Counted from the stretch's first letter, positions 35,635-45,430 are shown. The stretch is 52,651 bases of DNA from Verrucomicrobiota bacterium (GCA_016871515.1 VHDE01000034.1:1-52651), one strand, 5' to 3'. Notes: generated by a model from the letters alone, not told the origin. Numbers and translations are program-made.

Positions 35635-36708
35635 GTGAACGTCCGATTCTGGCCATTCCATCTCAACCTAGCCCGCAAGTGGACCATCGCGAGCAATTAC
35701 GGTCCGGGGGGCGCTGGTGGCACCGAAGCGTGTGGCGTTGTATTCGTCGAATTGCGTGACAAGGACGGCGTGGTTGGATTGGGGGAGTCCGCTCCATCCA
35801 ATCGCTATCACGAGACCGTCCCATCCACGGTGGCCTTTCTCGAAAAGATCGATCCTGCGCGCCTATCGTTTTCCGATGTGATGGGGAGTATGAGCTACCT
35901 CGATTCGGTCGCTCAGGACAACTTCGCTCCCAAAGGGGCGGTGAATATCGCTTTGTTGGACGGCGCCGCGCGGCAGGCGGGAAAGCCACTCTACGATTAT
36001 CTCGGCCTCGGTTTCACTGAAGGGAAGCACATTACTTCGTTCAGCATCGGGATCGATCGTCCCCAGATCATCCAAGAGAAAGTTCTCGAGGCGTCGTCGT
36101 ATCCCATTCTCAAATTGAAGGTCGGCAGTGCGGACGATACGAATAACTTGGCGGCGCTCCGGCAAGCTGCGCCTACGAAACTGGTTCGCGTGGATGCCAA
36201 TGAAGCTTGGAAAACGAAAGAGGAAGCTCTAGAACGACTCGAATGGTTGGCTTCGGACAAACACATACAGTTCGTGGAACAGCCTATGCCTGCGACTACG
36301 AGCGACAACGATCTCATCTGGCTGAAAAACCGGAGTCCCTTGCCCATTATGGCGGACGAATCTTATCGTTCGATCGCTGATGTCGAGCGCTGCGCGGAAT
36401 GTTATCACGCCGTAAATGTTAAGCTGATGAAAGCTGGCGGGGGCAGCAGTGGTTTCCGCGCTTTGCAAGCCGCCCGCAAAGCCGGACTCAAGACCATGCT
36501 CGGATGCATGATTGAATCCAGCATTCTGATCACGGCGGCGGCGCATCTGGCGGAACTCGCCGATTATCTCGACATCGATGGCAATCTTCTTATCACAAAC
36601 GACCCATACATCGGAGCAACGGCGCAGAACGGCGTTATTTCCTTTGCGGGCGCTTCGGAGAGGTTCGGCTTGCGCGTGCGAGCACGAAGCGAAGACAAAA
36701 AAGAGTAA
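35635..36708 (+). CDS. Dipeptide (L-Ala-D/L-Glu-type) epimerase
   Basis: About 357 aa of the enolase superfamily. Metal and acid/base positions: KxK in ILKLKVGS, VRVDANEAW, the EQPMP loop, MADES, and VNVKLMKAGG, as in mandelate racemase/muconate lactonising enzymes of the L-Ala-D/L-Glu epimerase subgroup. It probably epimerises dipeptides released from peptidoglycan, but relatives accept other dipeptides. The frame opens with TTG at 35599; the GTG at 35635 (NVRFWPFHL) begins closer to the usual family start and is used here. Confidence 0.87.
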   Translation: MNVRFWPFHLNLARKWTIASNYGPGGAGGTEACGVVFVELRDKDGVVGLGESAPSNRYHETVPSTVAFLEKIDPARLSFSDVMGSMSYLDSVAQDNFAPKGAVNIALLDGAARQAGKPLYDYLGLGFTEGKHITSFSIGIDRPQIIQEKVLEASSYPILKLKVGSADDTNNLAALRQAAPTKLVRVDANEAWKTKEEALERLEWLASDKHIQFVEQPMPATTSDNDLIWLKNRSPLPIMADESYRSIADVERCAECYHAVNVKLMKAGGGSSGFRALQAARKAGLKTMLGCMIESSILITAAAHLAELADYLDIDGNLLITNDPYIGATAQNGVISFAGASERFGLRVRARSEDKKE

Positions 36709-36755
36709 CCGGTGTTACGGAATGGTCTTACACCGCCGATCATCACCACTTGGCT

Positions 36756-37313
36756 ATGGCAAAAAAAATCCTCATCATTACCGACGACTCAGGCGAATCC
36801 TTTGAAATCCTCTATGCCCAACATAGATTTCGTGAAGCCGGTTATCAGCCAGTTATCGCGGCCACGAAGAAAAAGCGGCTTCAGGCGGTCATTCATGATT
36901 TCGATCCCGAATGGAACACGTATGTCGAGAAACCGGGCTATTATATCCGAGCGGATGTGGCTGTTGCGAAGGTCAGGCCGGCGGACTACCACGCTGTTCT
37001 GCTGATTGGCGGGCGCGCCCCAGAGTTTCTGCGACACGATCCCAAAGTGATCAAGATCGTACAGGAATTCCATCGCCGGCAAAAATGGATTTTCTCGATC
37101 TGCCATGGCATTCAGATTCTTTTGGCCGCCGGAATTGGAACGGGAAAGAAGATGACCTGTTACCGAAATGTTCGCTTTGAAGTTCAGCAATGCGGCGGCG
37201 TTTGGATCGACCGCCAGAGTGTCGTCGATGGCAAGCTTGTCACGTCGCAGACTTGGGAGAGCCATCCCGAATTCTTCCGCGATATTTTTCGCTGTCTGAC
37301 ATCCAATTCCTAG
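36756..37313 (+). CDS. DJ-1/PfpI family protein
   Basis: 185 aa, starting at ATG 36756 (MAKKILIITDDSGESFEI). The nucleophile-elbow Cys is in FSICHGIQILLAAG near residue 115, with Glu near FE and VTSQTWESHPEFF at the C-terminus, all typical of DJ-1/PfpI-type cysteine proteins (proteases, deglycases or chaperones). A specific reaction cannot be assigned. It follows the epimerase by 47 nt and may be co-transcribed. Confidence 0.85.
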   Translation: MAKKILIITDDSGESFEILYAQHRFREAGYQPVIAATKKKRLQAVIHDFDPEWNTYVEKPGYYIRADVAVAKVRPADYHAVLLIGGRAPEFLRHDPKVIKIVQEFHRRQKWIFSICHGIQILLAAGIGTGKKMTCYRNVRFEVQQCGGVWIDRQSVVDGKLVTSQTWESHPEFFRDIFRCLTSNS

Positions 37314-37400
37314 GTCGTTCGCTTGAATAAACAGGACTGAATGCACTAAACCGTGCTTCGTTCGGAACACGGTTTTGTGCCGCCAACTCTGGATTTCGCA

Positions 37401-40295
37401 TCACCTTTTCGCCAAGTCACGCGCGGCCGCAAGCGTATCGATCTCGGTTGCGGACTTATCCTTGCGAATGCGCACGATCCGCGGGAAACGCATCGCGAGT
37501 CCGCTCGAATGGCGAGCGCTCGATTGGATAGCATCAAACGCAATCTCCAAAACTGTGTCCGGTTCGACCTGGAAATAACGCCCTTGCTGGCGAATAGCTT
37601 TGCTCAGGAAATGTTTCGTCAGTTCCGCAATCTCCTCGTCAGTCAGTCCGGTGTATGCTTTGCCAATGGTCTTGAGTTGCCCCGTACTTTCGTCACGCAC
37701 GGCAAACGTATAATCGCTCAGGACATCCTTTCGTTTGCCATGGCCGTACTCAGCGCCAACGACTACGCAATCGAGAGTCGCGTACGCCTTTTTCAATTTC
37801 AACCAGGCCAATCCGCGCCGCCCCGGCGTGTAAACACTGCCCGGATCCTTGATCATCAAACCTTCGTTGCCTCGGGCCCGGGCGGCGGCAAAAGCTGCAT
37901 CAATTTCCTCGGCGGAACCGACCGGTGTTATCCACGACAAATGCAGGCCCGTTAATGTCTCCAATATCCGTCGCCGGGATTCCAGAGGCTTGTTCAGGCA
38001 GCTTTCCCCATTAAACCAAAGCAGATCGAAGGCGATGAATTGAACGGGGATTTCCGTGCTGAGAAACAAATCGCCTTCACGCCTCCCTAAACGCCTTTGC
38101 AGCTCGGCAAAAGGCAACGCTCGGTCGTCGCGCATCGCCAGAATCTCGCCATCAATGACGAAGTCCACGGGAAATGCACGCACAGCGTCCACCAATTCCA
38201 GGAACGTTGTCGTGATCTCTTTCAGGTCCCGCGAATAAAGCGCGACGCGATGACCAACCTTGTGAAATTGAGCGCGGATACCATCGTATTTGTCCTCGAT
38301 CCAGACGGATGAAGGGGAACGATGTGGCGTCAACGAAGCAATTTGAGCCTGCGCCGCAGCCCATGGAGCAGCGCTCTCTTTCGTGGCCAGCTTGGCGGGC
38401 TGGAAGTTCGGCCATTCTTGGATGCGGCGCCAGATGTCCTCTGCCGTTTCTTCAGGAGACGCCAGCATGTACTTGACGGGCCGAAACGGAACCAGTGTAG
38501 CCGAACCAAGCTCTCGACGTTGCGCAAGTTGCGCCGTTTCGCCGATGTTCCCAAGCAGCAGATTCGTATTTTTGATCGCGTCGAGCGGAGATTCGAACGC
38601 TCGGGCAATCGCTTCCTCGACCAATCCCTCCTTCAATCCGATTCTCAAATCTCCGGTCAAGATTTTGATCAGATACTTGCCTTCTAACGCCGTGCACTGG
38701 CGCAAGACGCGCCGGAGTAGCGGCAATTTGCCAAGCGGCCCGCGTGCCCCATAGAGTTGTTCGAAAAGCGTTTCAATGTCCCTTAAGGCCAGCGTCGACG
38801 CGGATGGTGATATCTTCAGCAGAACCTCGAATGCGGTTTCGCCCAAGTCACTGTGCTTGAGATAAACTTGGCCAAAACCGCCCTGGTCAATGTCACCCGC
38901 TGCGCAAAGGGCATCGCGAATAATTGCCCAACCGAGGTTTAACACTTTGTTGGAATTCGGCGAAAACGGATGCCCGGTAAACCAAGTGCTCGCCGGTCCA
39001 AGCGAGGCTGCCTCTAATGTCTTCAAGTAATCCGCCAGCAATTGAATCTTTTCCAACTTTTTGGTTGTGCCGCCAATCGTTGAACACGTCGACGCGAAGG
39101 TATGGAACGAAGCGGACGGACTGGCGATGTCGGGCTGGTCCGGGGTGATCGCGGGAGCCTCGTGAGGCGTGAGGCGTGAGGCGTGATCCGTGAGGCGTGA
39201 CTCTTGATCTGTGGGGAATCGGTTGCTGTCCTCGAATTTCGGATGCGTATCCCCTGGTCGGTCTTTGCCTTGGAAGGCCAGTGGCTCGGAAACCAATGAC
39301 AACGACAACTGTTCTTCCTCGCTCAGTGCTTGCGCATCGAAGCCCAGCTCTCGCAGCGTTTGAGCGAAATCAGCTGCGAACCCGTGCAAGGTGTAAATCT
39401 TCTTTGGATTCACGCGGCGCACCATTTCTATGAGGTCGGCGAAATCCGCATGGTCACTTAAGGGAAATGCCGCGTCGGTTTGATAACGATAGCGGCAGTT
39501 TGAATCGATCGCCCAGCCGGTGAGAACTGCCGTTCGCACCCGGCCGAGGTTGCGCAGCATCGCCGAATTCGCAACACTCGGTGGACAGAGCAGCACTTTG
39601 CCTTTGGCCGAAGCGCTCTCGTGCTTTTCATACGGCGGAAAGCATTGGCCGAACTGCTTGTAAATCTCCGTCAGCTTGTGGACTTGACCGTGCAACATAA
39701 TCGGCAATCTGGCATCGCCCAACCCGCACAAAAGCTCCTGGCTTTTTCCCAGCGAATAGCCCAGCAAGACCGGTGTTTCGTCATTGTCCAAGGCCTCGCG
39801 GCAAAAACGGATGACACCTTGCAAAACGTCAGCGGCGGACGGGAACCGATAGCCGGGACGTCCGTAAGTTGTCTCCATGATTAGGATATCAGCCGGTCGC
39901 GGATCGCAACGTTCGGCGGACAAACCTGGCCGCAACTTGAAATCGCCGGTGTACAGCAGCGAAGCGCCTTCTGCTTCGATGAGTGCCATTGCACTGCCGA
40001 AGATGTGGCCGGCCGCGACCAAAGTTAATCTGTAGGAAAGGTCCATGCCCTCGAATTGCCGGGGCTGGCCGAAGGCAAGCATATGCTCCAACCATTCGCC
40101 CGTCATCCGGGCGTGCATCAGTTTGGAAGTTGGTTCGCTTAAGATAATCTCGCGATGGAGAGCCGTGTGGTCGGAATGCGCGTGGCTGACAAAAACCTTG
40201 TCCGAGCCTAATTGCGGCTCGTGTGGATCCAGCCACAAGCCGAGCCTCGGCAAATAAACTCCGCCACGATGGAAACGAATTGTCAGCGCTGACAT
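37401..40295 (-). CDS. Fusion of ligase-associated MBL exonuclease with ATP-dependent DNA ligase
   Basis: 964 aa. Residues 1-335 are an MBL-fold nuclease (SHAHSDH at 37-43, GHIFGSAM, METTYGRPG, DHADF), matching the ligase-associated DNA damage exonuclease group. A linker of about 70 residues (335-405) holds SRLTDHASRLTPHEAP, encoded by 7-nt repeats (39161-39201). From about 410 an ATP-dependent DNA ligase follows, with the lysine motif EDKYDGIRA near 665, the acidic FVIDGEIL motif and C-terminal OB-fold. In most bacteria the exonuclease and ligase are separate genes beside an Lhr-like helicase and a PdeM phosphoesterase; neither is seen here. It likely acts in crosslink or strand-break repair. 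Confidence 0.9.
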   Translation of the reverse strand: MSALTIRFHRGGVYLPRLGLWLDPHEPQLGSDKVFVSHAHSDHTALHREIILSEPTSKLMHARMTGEWLEHMLAFGQPRQFEGMDLSYRLTLVAAGHIFGSAMALIEAEGASLLYTGDFKLRPGLSAERCDPRPADILIMETTYGRPGYRFPSAADVLQGVIRFCREALDNDETPVLLGYSLGKSQELLCGLGDARLPIMLHGQVHKLTEIYKQFGQCFPPYEKHESASAKGKVLLCPPSVANSAMLRNLGRVRTAVLTGWAIDSNCRYRYQTDAAFPLSDHADFADLIEMVRRVNPKKIYTLHGFAADFAQTLRELGFDAQALSEEEQLSLSLVSEPLAFQGKDRPGDTHPKFEDSNRFPTDQESRLTDHASRLTPHEAPAITPDQPDIASPSASFHTFASTCSTIGGTTKKLEKIQLLADYLKTLEAASLGPASTWFTGHPFSPNSNKVLNLGWAIIRDALCAAGDIDQGGFGQVYLKHSDLGETAFEVLLKISPSASTLALRDIETLFEQLYGARGPLGKLPLLRRVLRQCTALEGKYLIKILTGDLRIGLKEGLVEEAIARAFESPLDAIKNTNLLLGNIGETAQLAQRRELGSATLVPFRPVKYMLASPEETAEDIWRRIQEWPNFQPAKLATKESAAPWAAAQAQIASLTPHRSPSSVWIEDKYDGIRAQFHKVGHRVALYSRDLKEITTTFLELVDAVRAFPVDFVIDGEILAMRDDRALPFAELQRRLGRREGDLFLSTEIPVQFIAFDLLWFNGESCLNKPLESRRRILETLTGLHLSWITPVGSAEEIDAAFAAARARGNEGLMIKDPGSVYTPGRRGLAWLKLKKAYATLDCVVVGAEYGHGKRKDVLSDYTFAVRDESTGQLKTIGKAYTGLTDEEIAELTKHFLSKAIRQQGRYFQVEPDTVLEIAFDAIQSSARHSSGLAMRFPRIVRIRKDKSATEIDTLAAARDLAKR

Positions 40296-40375
40296 TGAAC
40301 CGAGATTTAGGCATCCTCTCGCTCAAGTCAAACACTGTGCTGGTCGCCCGGACACAGTCATGCGCGAAGGACACG

Positions 40376-40411
40376 GCGCAGCGGAGACTGCAAGTCTGCG
40401 CTGCGCCAAAG
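40376..40411. repeat. 14-bp hairpin
   Basis: GCGCAGCGGAGACT pairs with AGTCTGCGCTGCGC around GCA, with one mismatch. It is an isolated member of the GTAGCGCAGACT family, with a GCA loop instead of TTCC. Confidence 0.8.
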
Positions 40412-40530
40412 GCGTCCTGGGTGCAAACGAGTGGTGCTTACGAGGTGCCGCTCGCGGCGGTCTTTTCTGACGGTTGATCCTACAGGCGGTTCCAAACGGG
40501 TGCGCCAAAACGAGAGCTGCCAAAACAGAA

Positions 40531-40557
40531 CGGCCCGACTTGAAACAAGCCGGGCCG
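40531..40557 (-). terminator. Rho-independent terminator-like hairpin
   Basis: CGGCCCG and CGGGCCG arms with inner CTT/AAG pairing; read on the minus strand the stem is followed by TTCTGTTTTGG, 37 nt after the stop codon of the 40594 gene. This fits a terminator for that gene. Confidence 0.6.
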
Positions 40558-40593
40558 CTGTTGCAATCCGCGCACGGACGCGCCAGCCACTAC

Positions 40594-41172
40594 TTAATCG
40601 TCATCGTCACCCTCCGGGGCTTCGACAACGCGATAGTACCGGCGGCCATGACGCTTCGAGTCCGTGTCCAGGAAATGCACGTCCACCTCAGCAGCCGGGC
40701 TTGTTTCCACAACTTCCCAATGCACCAGATCAGCGGAAGCTTCGACGCGGAACTTCTGTCCTTTGAACCACGGCATGCAAACCATAAAATTGCCGTCAGC
40801 CAACTTCACACACGGACGCGATCCGCGCATCTCGCTATCTTTGATGACAGCCCCTGCCTTCCCCGGCCTGCCAATCGTGTCAGACGCAGCAAGCGGAGAC
40901 GCCGTCGGAGGCAACATCAGGGTCAGAATGCCGAGACTGTTCGTGCCGGAAAAGTACTCGACCGAGACGACTGTACTGTCAGGGTCCCAAGCCTCGACCA
41001 TCATTCTGATGTTCACCGGAGCGACGAATGTCGCGCCATCCGGCGGGCTGAGAAGCTTGCAGACTGGAGGTTGTAATGCAGCAGAAGCCTCTGCTGCTCG
41101 AATGACACTGAGATTCAGTGCGAATAGAATGACCGCTGCGATTTTGACCATAAGCATCCTTGTGCGTTTCAT
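40594..41172 (-). CDS. Secreted Ig-like domain protein
   Basis: About 192 aa from the ATG at 41170-41172. The leader is MVKIAAVILFALNLSVIRAA; a downstream ATG (41149-41151) preceded by AAGG may be the true start. VCKLLSPPDGATFVAPVNIR and VVSVEYFSGTNSLG are typical of bacterial Ig-like (Big) domains of the chitinase/cellulase accessory type. The C-terminal part contains RVEASADLVHWEVVETSP and RYYRVVEAP, a beta-sandwich pattern of autotransporter-like or PEP-associated proteins, and ends in four Asp. No catalytic motif; probably exported with a binding role. Confidence 0.7.
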   Translation of the reverse strand: MKRTRMLMVKIAAVILFALNLSVIRAAEASAALQPPVCKLLSPPDGATFVAPVNIRMMVEAWDPDSTVVSVEYFSGTNSLGILTLMLPPTASPLAASDTIGRPGKAGAVIKDSEMRGSRPCVKLADGNFMVCMPWFKGQKFRVEASADLVHWEVVETSPAAEVDVHFLDTDSKRHGRRYYRVVEAPEGDDDD

Positions 41173-41318
41173 ATGCCTTGCCCGTGTTGATGGGCTGTAA
41201 GTCGCGATGCTACTGCCATGCCACGGAGCGTTCTCCCGCCGTAAAGGCCCTAGCCATCGCATGATCCGCGGGAAAATGGCGCTTTTCAGATCCGCATTTC
41301 GCGGGGAACTGGGAAGCC

Positions 41319-41339
41319 TTCCCCAGGAAATCTGGGGAA
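41319..41339 (-). terminator. Strong hairpin behind the GH39-like gene
   Basis: TTCCCCAG and CTGGGGAA are perfect 8-bp arms around 5 nt, about 60 nt after the stop of the 41398 gene on the minus strand. There is no U-run, so the terminator role is tentative. Confidence 0.4.
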
Positions 41340-41397
41340 ATGGGCGAAGGCGCCACTGGCAGCAGGCGCGGACTAGGCTGTCCGCGCTTCGTGCTGT

Positions 41398-42801
41398 TTA
41401 CTGACTCACTTCAATCCAGCGGATATCGTACGGCGCGAGTTCGAAACGGAGAGGGTTCGTTTGCAAGTCCTGAACTCGACCGCGCCTGATGATTTCAAGA
41501 TTGTTAAAACTGCGCGTCGAATTGAGTTGGACCAAGCGAAACGTTCCCTTGTCTATGGCCGGGAACCGCATTGTCACTTCGTTCGTCTCGCCTGGTCCGC
41601 TGCGTGGAAAATTCCAAACCACCGCGTGAGTCCATTTCGACTGCTCCGCCGCAAAGCCTCTAATGCTATCGGTGGTTCCTTTGACAAGCCGCTTGTCCCC
41701 CTCGATCAAGCTCAGAAGCTTAAATGCGTAATAAGCGGGCCGGACCTGGCCTTGATGATCGTAGAGCCCGTCATACTGCGGCGTGACATTCCACCAATGG
41801 GCCATGAACTCCCGGCCTTTTCTCGACATGAAATAAAAGTAACGAGGATCAACGAAGTAATCGCGGATATGGTAGTACGCAGAGCGCGTTAAACCCTCCT
41901 CGTAAAATGCAGCGGTCGTCTCGAGAATGAACGCCGGCTGGAAGGCCGGGTTCAACACCGGGCTTTCCAAGGACATGTTCCATTCGTCCAGAATGGTCTC
42001 AACGTTCTTAAGCTTTGGATAGCGTGCGATTTTCTCTTTGATGTCGCGGATGCTTTGGCGCAGCGCGTTGGGATCGTTGTTATAAACGTGCCAGGAAAAG
42101 AAATGCAAAGGCGCTTTGCCGGCATTGCAATGTTCGAGCAGCGCATCGCCGATGGGGTTTTTATAATTGGCAAGCGCAGGGCCGCCAATTTTCGCCGTGC
42201 GATCGGCGCGTCGAATCGCTTCCGCAGTGCGCGTGTAATAAATCAAATAATCTTTCGGCTGAAATCGATAAGGACAACCGCCGTCTTCGCCGATGTCCGG
42301 TTCATTCCCAATTTCCCAATACTCGACCCCGAAGTTCCGTTCCTCGTTGCAATGCTTGACCAATTGATAGATCAGTTCGCCCCATTCCTTATAGCTGTTG
42401 GGATGGACGTTATCCTGATCGATTTTCGGGAAGAGCGTATAAGGCTTGAAACAGAGCGCTAGAATTGGCTTAGCCTTGGTGGCTCGAATGACCTCGATGG
42501 CTTTGTCCAGCGTGCTCCAATGATTGGTGTGATGGTCGGGATAAATGTCGAAATACTCCTGAACGAACAAGCGGATTGTTTGAGGCTTCAGCTGAATCAA
42601 TTGTTCGACGTGCTGCTCGAACATCGGGGTTTGCGAAAGCCCTCCTTGGCCCAGGCTATAACGCGTTAGATCGATGGCTTCGTAACTTTCGGGGGGTTCG
42701 ACGACCAATTCGAGTTGTGCGGCCGGCGCGTTCAGCATTACTCCAGTCAACAGGAGCCTCGCCAAGTAACAGCCGAGAAGCAGGAAAGGTCTTCGAATCA
42801 T
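41398..42801 (-). CDS. Secreted GH39-like glycoside hydrolase
   Basis: 467 aa with an N-terminal signal peptide (FLLLGCYLARLLLTGVMLNA). The TIM-barrel pattern includes the proton donor in EYWEIGNEPDIGEDGG and a likely nucleophile Glu in ILDEWNMS, both typical of clan GH-A and closest in form to GH39 (xylosidase/iduronidase-like). A C-terminal beta domain follows (RSFNNLEIIRRGRVQDL). The sugar cannot be named. It lies 45 nt downstream of the ASPIC/UnbV gene on the same strand; co-transcription is possible. Confidence 0.75.
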   Translation of the reverse strand: MIRRPFLLLGCYLARLLLTGVMLNAPAAQLELVVEPPESYEAIDLTRYSLGQGGLSQTPMFEQHVEQLIQLKPQTIRLFVQEYFDIYPDHHTNHWSTLDKAIEVIRATKAKPILALCFKPYTLFPKIDQDNVHPNSYKEWGELIYQLVKHCNEERNFGVEYWEIGNEPDIGEDGGCPYRFQPKDYLIYYTRTAEAIRRADRTAKIGGPALANYKNPIGDALLEHCNAGKAPLHFFSWHVYNNDPNALRQSIRDIKEKIARYPKLKNVETILDEWNMSLESPVLNPAFQPAFILETTAAFYEEGLTRSAYYHIRDYFVDPRYFYFMSRKGREFMAHWWNVTPQYDGLYDHQGQVRPAYYAFKLLSLIEGDKRLVKGTTDSIRGFAAEQSKWTHAVVWNFPRSGPGETNEVTMRFPAIDKGTFRLVQLNSTRSFNNLEIIRRGRVQDLQTNPLRFELAPYDIRWIEVSQ

Positions 42802-42846
42802 AAATAGAATCGTAGTTAGTTAAACACGCCAGCGCGCCAAGAAACT

Positions 42847-45189
42847 TCACTGCTTGGCCTGCACATTATGATACTGGTTCAGCGCAGGCTGGTGTAATTG
42901 CTTCGTTGCTCCATTCAACCAGCGAATTTCGATTCGCTCCGCCTGGGCGATCTTTCCAAGACCGAAATGCGCCGTATTGGATTGTTGAGAACGGAACGAG
43001 TCTCCGGCGATAATTTCCTTGGTCATGCTCCCACCGGCATGCTGCAAAGTAATCCGCGCTCCGACTGGTGACGTGGCGCCACCGTGATCGCGAAGCCGCA
43101 CCCCGATCCAGTTGCCGCTCTCCTCGATCACATTCCGAAAAACTTTGATTGTCTGTTGCACGCGCGGCCACACTTCAAAGGTCGTGACCAATAAATCAAG
43201 CCGTCCGTCGCCGTCGAGGTCATCGGCAACCGCGTTGCGTGAGTCCTGTTCCAAAGCCACGCCCATAAAATGGCCGATCTCAACGAAGGATTTTCCACTC
43301 TGGTTCAGATAAAAACGATTTTTCTCATATCCGCCGTAGGAATGGCCTCGGCCCCGAGTTCGCGTCGCTTTGCTGCCGAAGTATGCAGATGGGACAATGC
43401 CTTCCTTGGAATTGCCGACGTAAATGTCATGCAGCCAAAACTCCGGTTCATACTCCCGCACGGACGGTTTTGTCTCGTGGCCGTTTGCGACATAGATATC
43501 TGCAAACCCGTCATTGTCGAAGTCCGCCGCGCTGCATCCCCATGACCAACCCGAACGCGCGATCGAATCATTCAACGATGTTTGCTGAAAGAACGGTTTC
43601 CCTTCGTGCGTGAGATAAAGGCGGTTGCCAAAGGCCATCGCTGCGTTCGCTGCGGCATATTCGGTTCGAGCCGGCCTGATTAATCCCAAATGCCGCAACC
43701 GATCGGCCGTCGGCGAATTCATCCCGATCATCAGGAAATCAAGCCGGCCATCCGCATCGAAATCTGCCACGGCGTGTGACATGCCAAAACCGCGCGTCTC
43801 TGCGGCCCAATCGCGAGTCACATCCTTGAAGTGGCCGCGGCCATCATTGGCATAGAAGTCAGCGCCCGCAAAGTCACTAACCACGGCCAAGTCCAAATCC
43901 CGATCGTTGTCGAGATCAACGAAAGAAGCGCTGTAACACCGTCGCCAGCGCTTTTCTCCCAACCCGGAAGCAATCGTCGCGTCCGAGAAGTTTCCTTGGC
44001 CGTCGTTCAAGAGCAGATAAGCGGGATGTCCGTCATTGGCGTCGTAGTAAGGTGTCGGCATTTGGCCGCGTTCGTAAGGAACTTTGTACTGGCCGAGCCA
44101 AACATCCAGATCACCGTCGCGATCGATATCACCGCACGTCAATGCTTGGCCGTACTTCAGGTGCGGACGTGCCATCCAAACAAAACGGCCCGGCTGATCG
44201 AACACACCTTGGGGCGCCCCTTTGAGCAGCATCAACCCTTCGAACTTTGCGCAAAGGAAATCGGCCGAGCCGTCGCCATCGAAGTCCGCAATCAATCCTG
44301 TGAAGGTTAAGCCGGGAAAGTGCCGCGAAAGCGGTTCTGATTCGAAGCGATCACCCGCCCGCCGTCTTAAGATGAGATTCTTGGCGGCCAGAATGATTTC
44401 CGAGAAACCATCACCATCCAGGTCAGACAGGATCAGCGGATCGATGAAGTAGGATTGGTCCGGCGGGACAATTTGTTCGGACAAGATTGGACGAAAACCC
44501 GGCGGGCCTTGTCGCATTTTCAGCGTCAATGCGCTGGCATCGATTTCCTTCACGACGGCGACGTTGTCTTGCGTTCGCTCAGAATCCCAAGTCACGGCGA
44601 GGTCGCCTTCCAGCGCTGCACGCATTGGACGGAGTGAATTGGTTAAGTGAGCCGAAAAGTAGAATTGGCTTTTGGCCGCGCGGCCAGCGGTGTTGGTTTC
44701 GAAACGATTGTGACGAAACTCAACTTGCGCGAGTTGCCAGCCACCGCGCTGTTGGCCCGACAAGAACGTTCGCCACTCGTCACTCGACCATGCAGGAGCA
44801 CGCCCGGAGGATGTCCTAAGATCGATGCCATGTGGAAGTCGCTGCGACGGCCCAAGGCGGGCCGGAATGATTTGGCCGGCGGGAAAAGCAGCTAACACAT
44901 CGAGTTTGTTGGTGCTGATGTTGAGCAAATCCCAAAGCGAATCGAAGAGTTGCCCGCATTGCTCCGCCAAGCGTTCCGGAGCCCAAATCGTCTGGTCCAA
45001 TTGGTTTTCCTGTGCTTCCAACGCTTCCAACTCGCCGGCCAAACGCCGGGCTTCCGCTGGAGAAATCGTTGTCGCACTGCTCGATTCGTTTGCCACACGC
45101 CTTACTCGAATCCAGAGCGCAACGGAGCCCGCAATCAACAAAATGATCACTCCGAACGTCAAACGCCTGACGCGCGCATGCTTAGGCAT
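42847..45189 (-). CDS. FG-GAP and ASPIC/UnbV protein
   Basis: 780 aa from the ATG at 45187-45189 (MPKHARVRRLTFGVIILLIA), an N-terminal signal anchor. The open frame upstream to 45564 passes through repeats and is not used. After a coiled stretch (AEARRLAGELEALEAQENQL) and an unknown domain to about 240 come several FG-GAP/VCBS units (DLDGDGFSE, DFDGDGSAD, DIDRDGDLD, DLDNDRDLD, DFDADGRLD, DFDNDGFAD, DLDGDGRLD). The C-terminus is ASPIC/UnbV (NWIGVRLRDHGG, PVGARITLQHAGG, FGLGKIAQAERIEIRW). Probably surface-exposed; enzymatic activity is not shown. Confidence 0.9.
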   Translation of the reverse strand: MPKHARVRRLTFGVIILLIAGSVALWIRVRRVANESSSATTISPAEARRLAGELEALEAQENQLDQTIWAPERLAEQCGQLFDSLWDLLNISTNKLDVLAAFPAGQIIPARLGPSQRLPHGIDLRTSSGRAPAWSSDEWRTFLSGQQRGGWQLAQVEFRHNRFETNTAGRAAKSQFYFSAHLTNSLRPMRAALEGDLAVTWDSERTQDNVAVVKEIDASALTLKMRQGPPGFRPILSEQIVPPDQSYFIDPLILSDLDGDGFSEIILAAKNLILRRRAGDRFESEPLSRHFPGLTFTGLIADFDGDGSADFLCAKFEGLMLLKGAPQGVFDQPGRFVWMARPHLKYGQALTCGDIDRDGDLDVWLGQYKVPYERGQMPTPYYDANDGHPAYLLLNDGQGNFSDATIASGLGEKRWRRCYSASFVDLDNDRDLDLAVVSDFAGADFYANDGRGHFKDVTRDWAAETRGFGMSHAVADFDADGRLDFLMIGMNSPTADRLRHLGLIRPARTEYAAANAAMAFGNRLYLTHEGKPFFQQTSLNDSIARSGWSWGCSAADFDNDGFADIYVANGHETKPSVREYEPEFWLHDIYVGNSKEGIVPSAYFGSKATRTRGRGHSYGGYEKNRFYLNQSGKSFVEIGHFMGVALEQDSRNAVADDLDGDGRLDLLVTTFEVWPRVQQTIKVFRNVIEESGNWIGVRLRDHGGATSPVGARITLQHAGGSMTKEIIAGDSFRSQQSNTAHFGLGKIAQAERIEIRWLNGATKQLHQPALNQYHNVQAKQ

Positions 45190-45227
45190 AACGGTGCGAT
45201 CCGCCACAATGTGGAGCGCGGACTGGA

Positions 45228-45345
45228 GCATTCGTCGTCGCGACAGCGTCTTGGGCTGCGGCAGTCCTCTGCCGTTTTGGACGGGCGCGACCCAAAAGCG
45301 CCAGAGGACTGGCGCACTCCAAAACCTGGCGGACCTTCGACGTTC
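45228..45345. repeat. Repeat with compensated TCCT hairpins
   Basis: CGGCAG-TCCT-CTGCCG (45259-45274) and CGCCAG-AGGA-CTGGCG (45299-45314) are each perfect stems. The second is the inverse copy of the first, with both partner bases changed (GC to CG), so pairing is kept. TTTTGG/CCAAAA extends the outer arms. Confidence 0.8.
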
Positions 45346-45430
45346 CGGCTCCTGAAAAAAGCTGCCTGCGCATCGTTGGTTGATGGAGAGCATCCCTTCG
45401 CTTTGCCCACGCATCGTAATCATGAACCCC

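Noticed and set aside
41173..41262. N-terminal extension of the Ig-like gene
   Set aside because: Charged leader before a clean signal peptide; no ribosome binding site, so the inner start was used.
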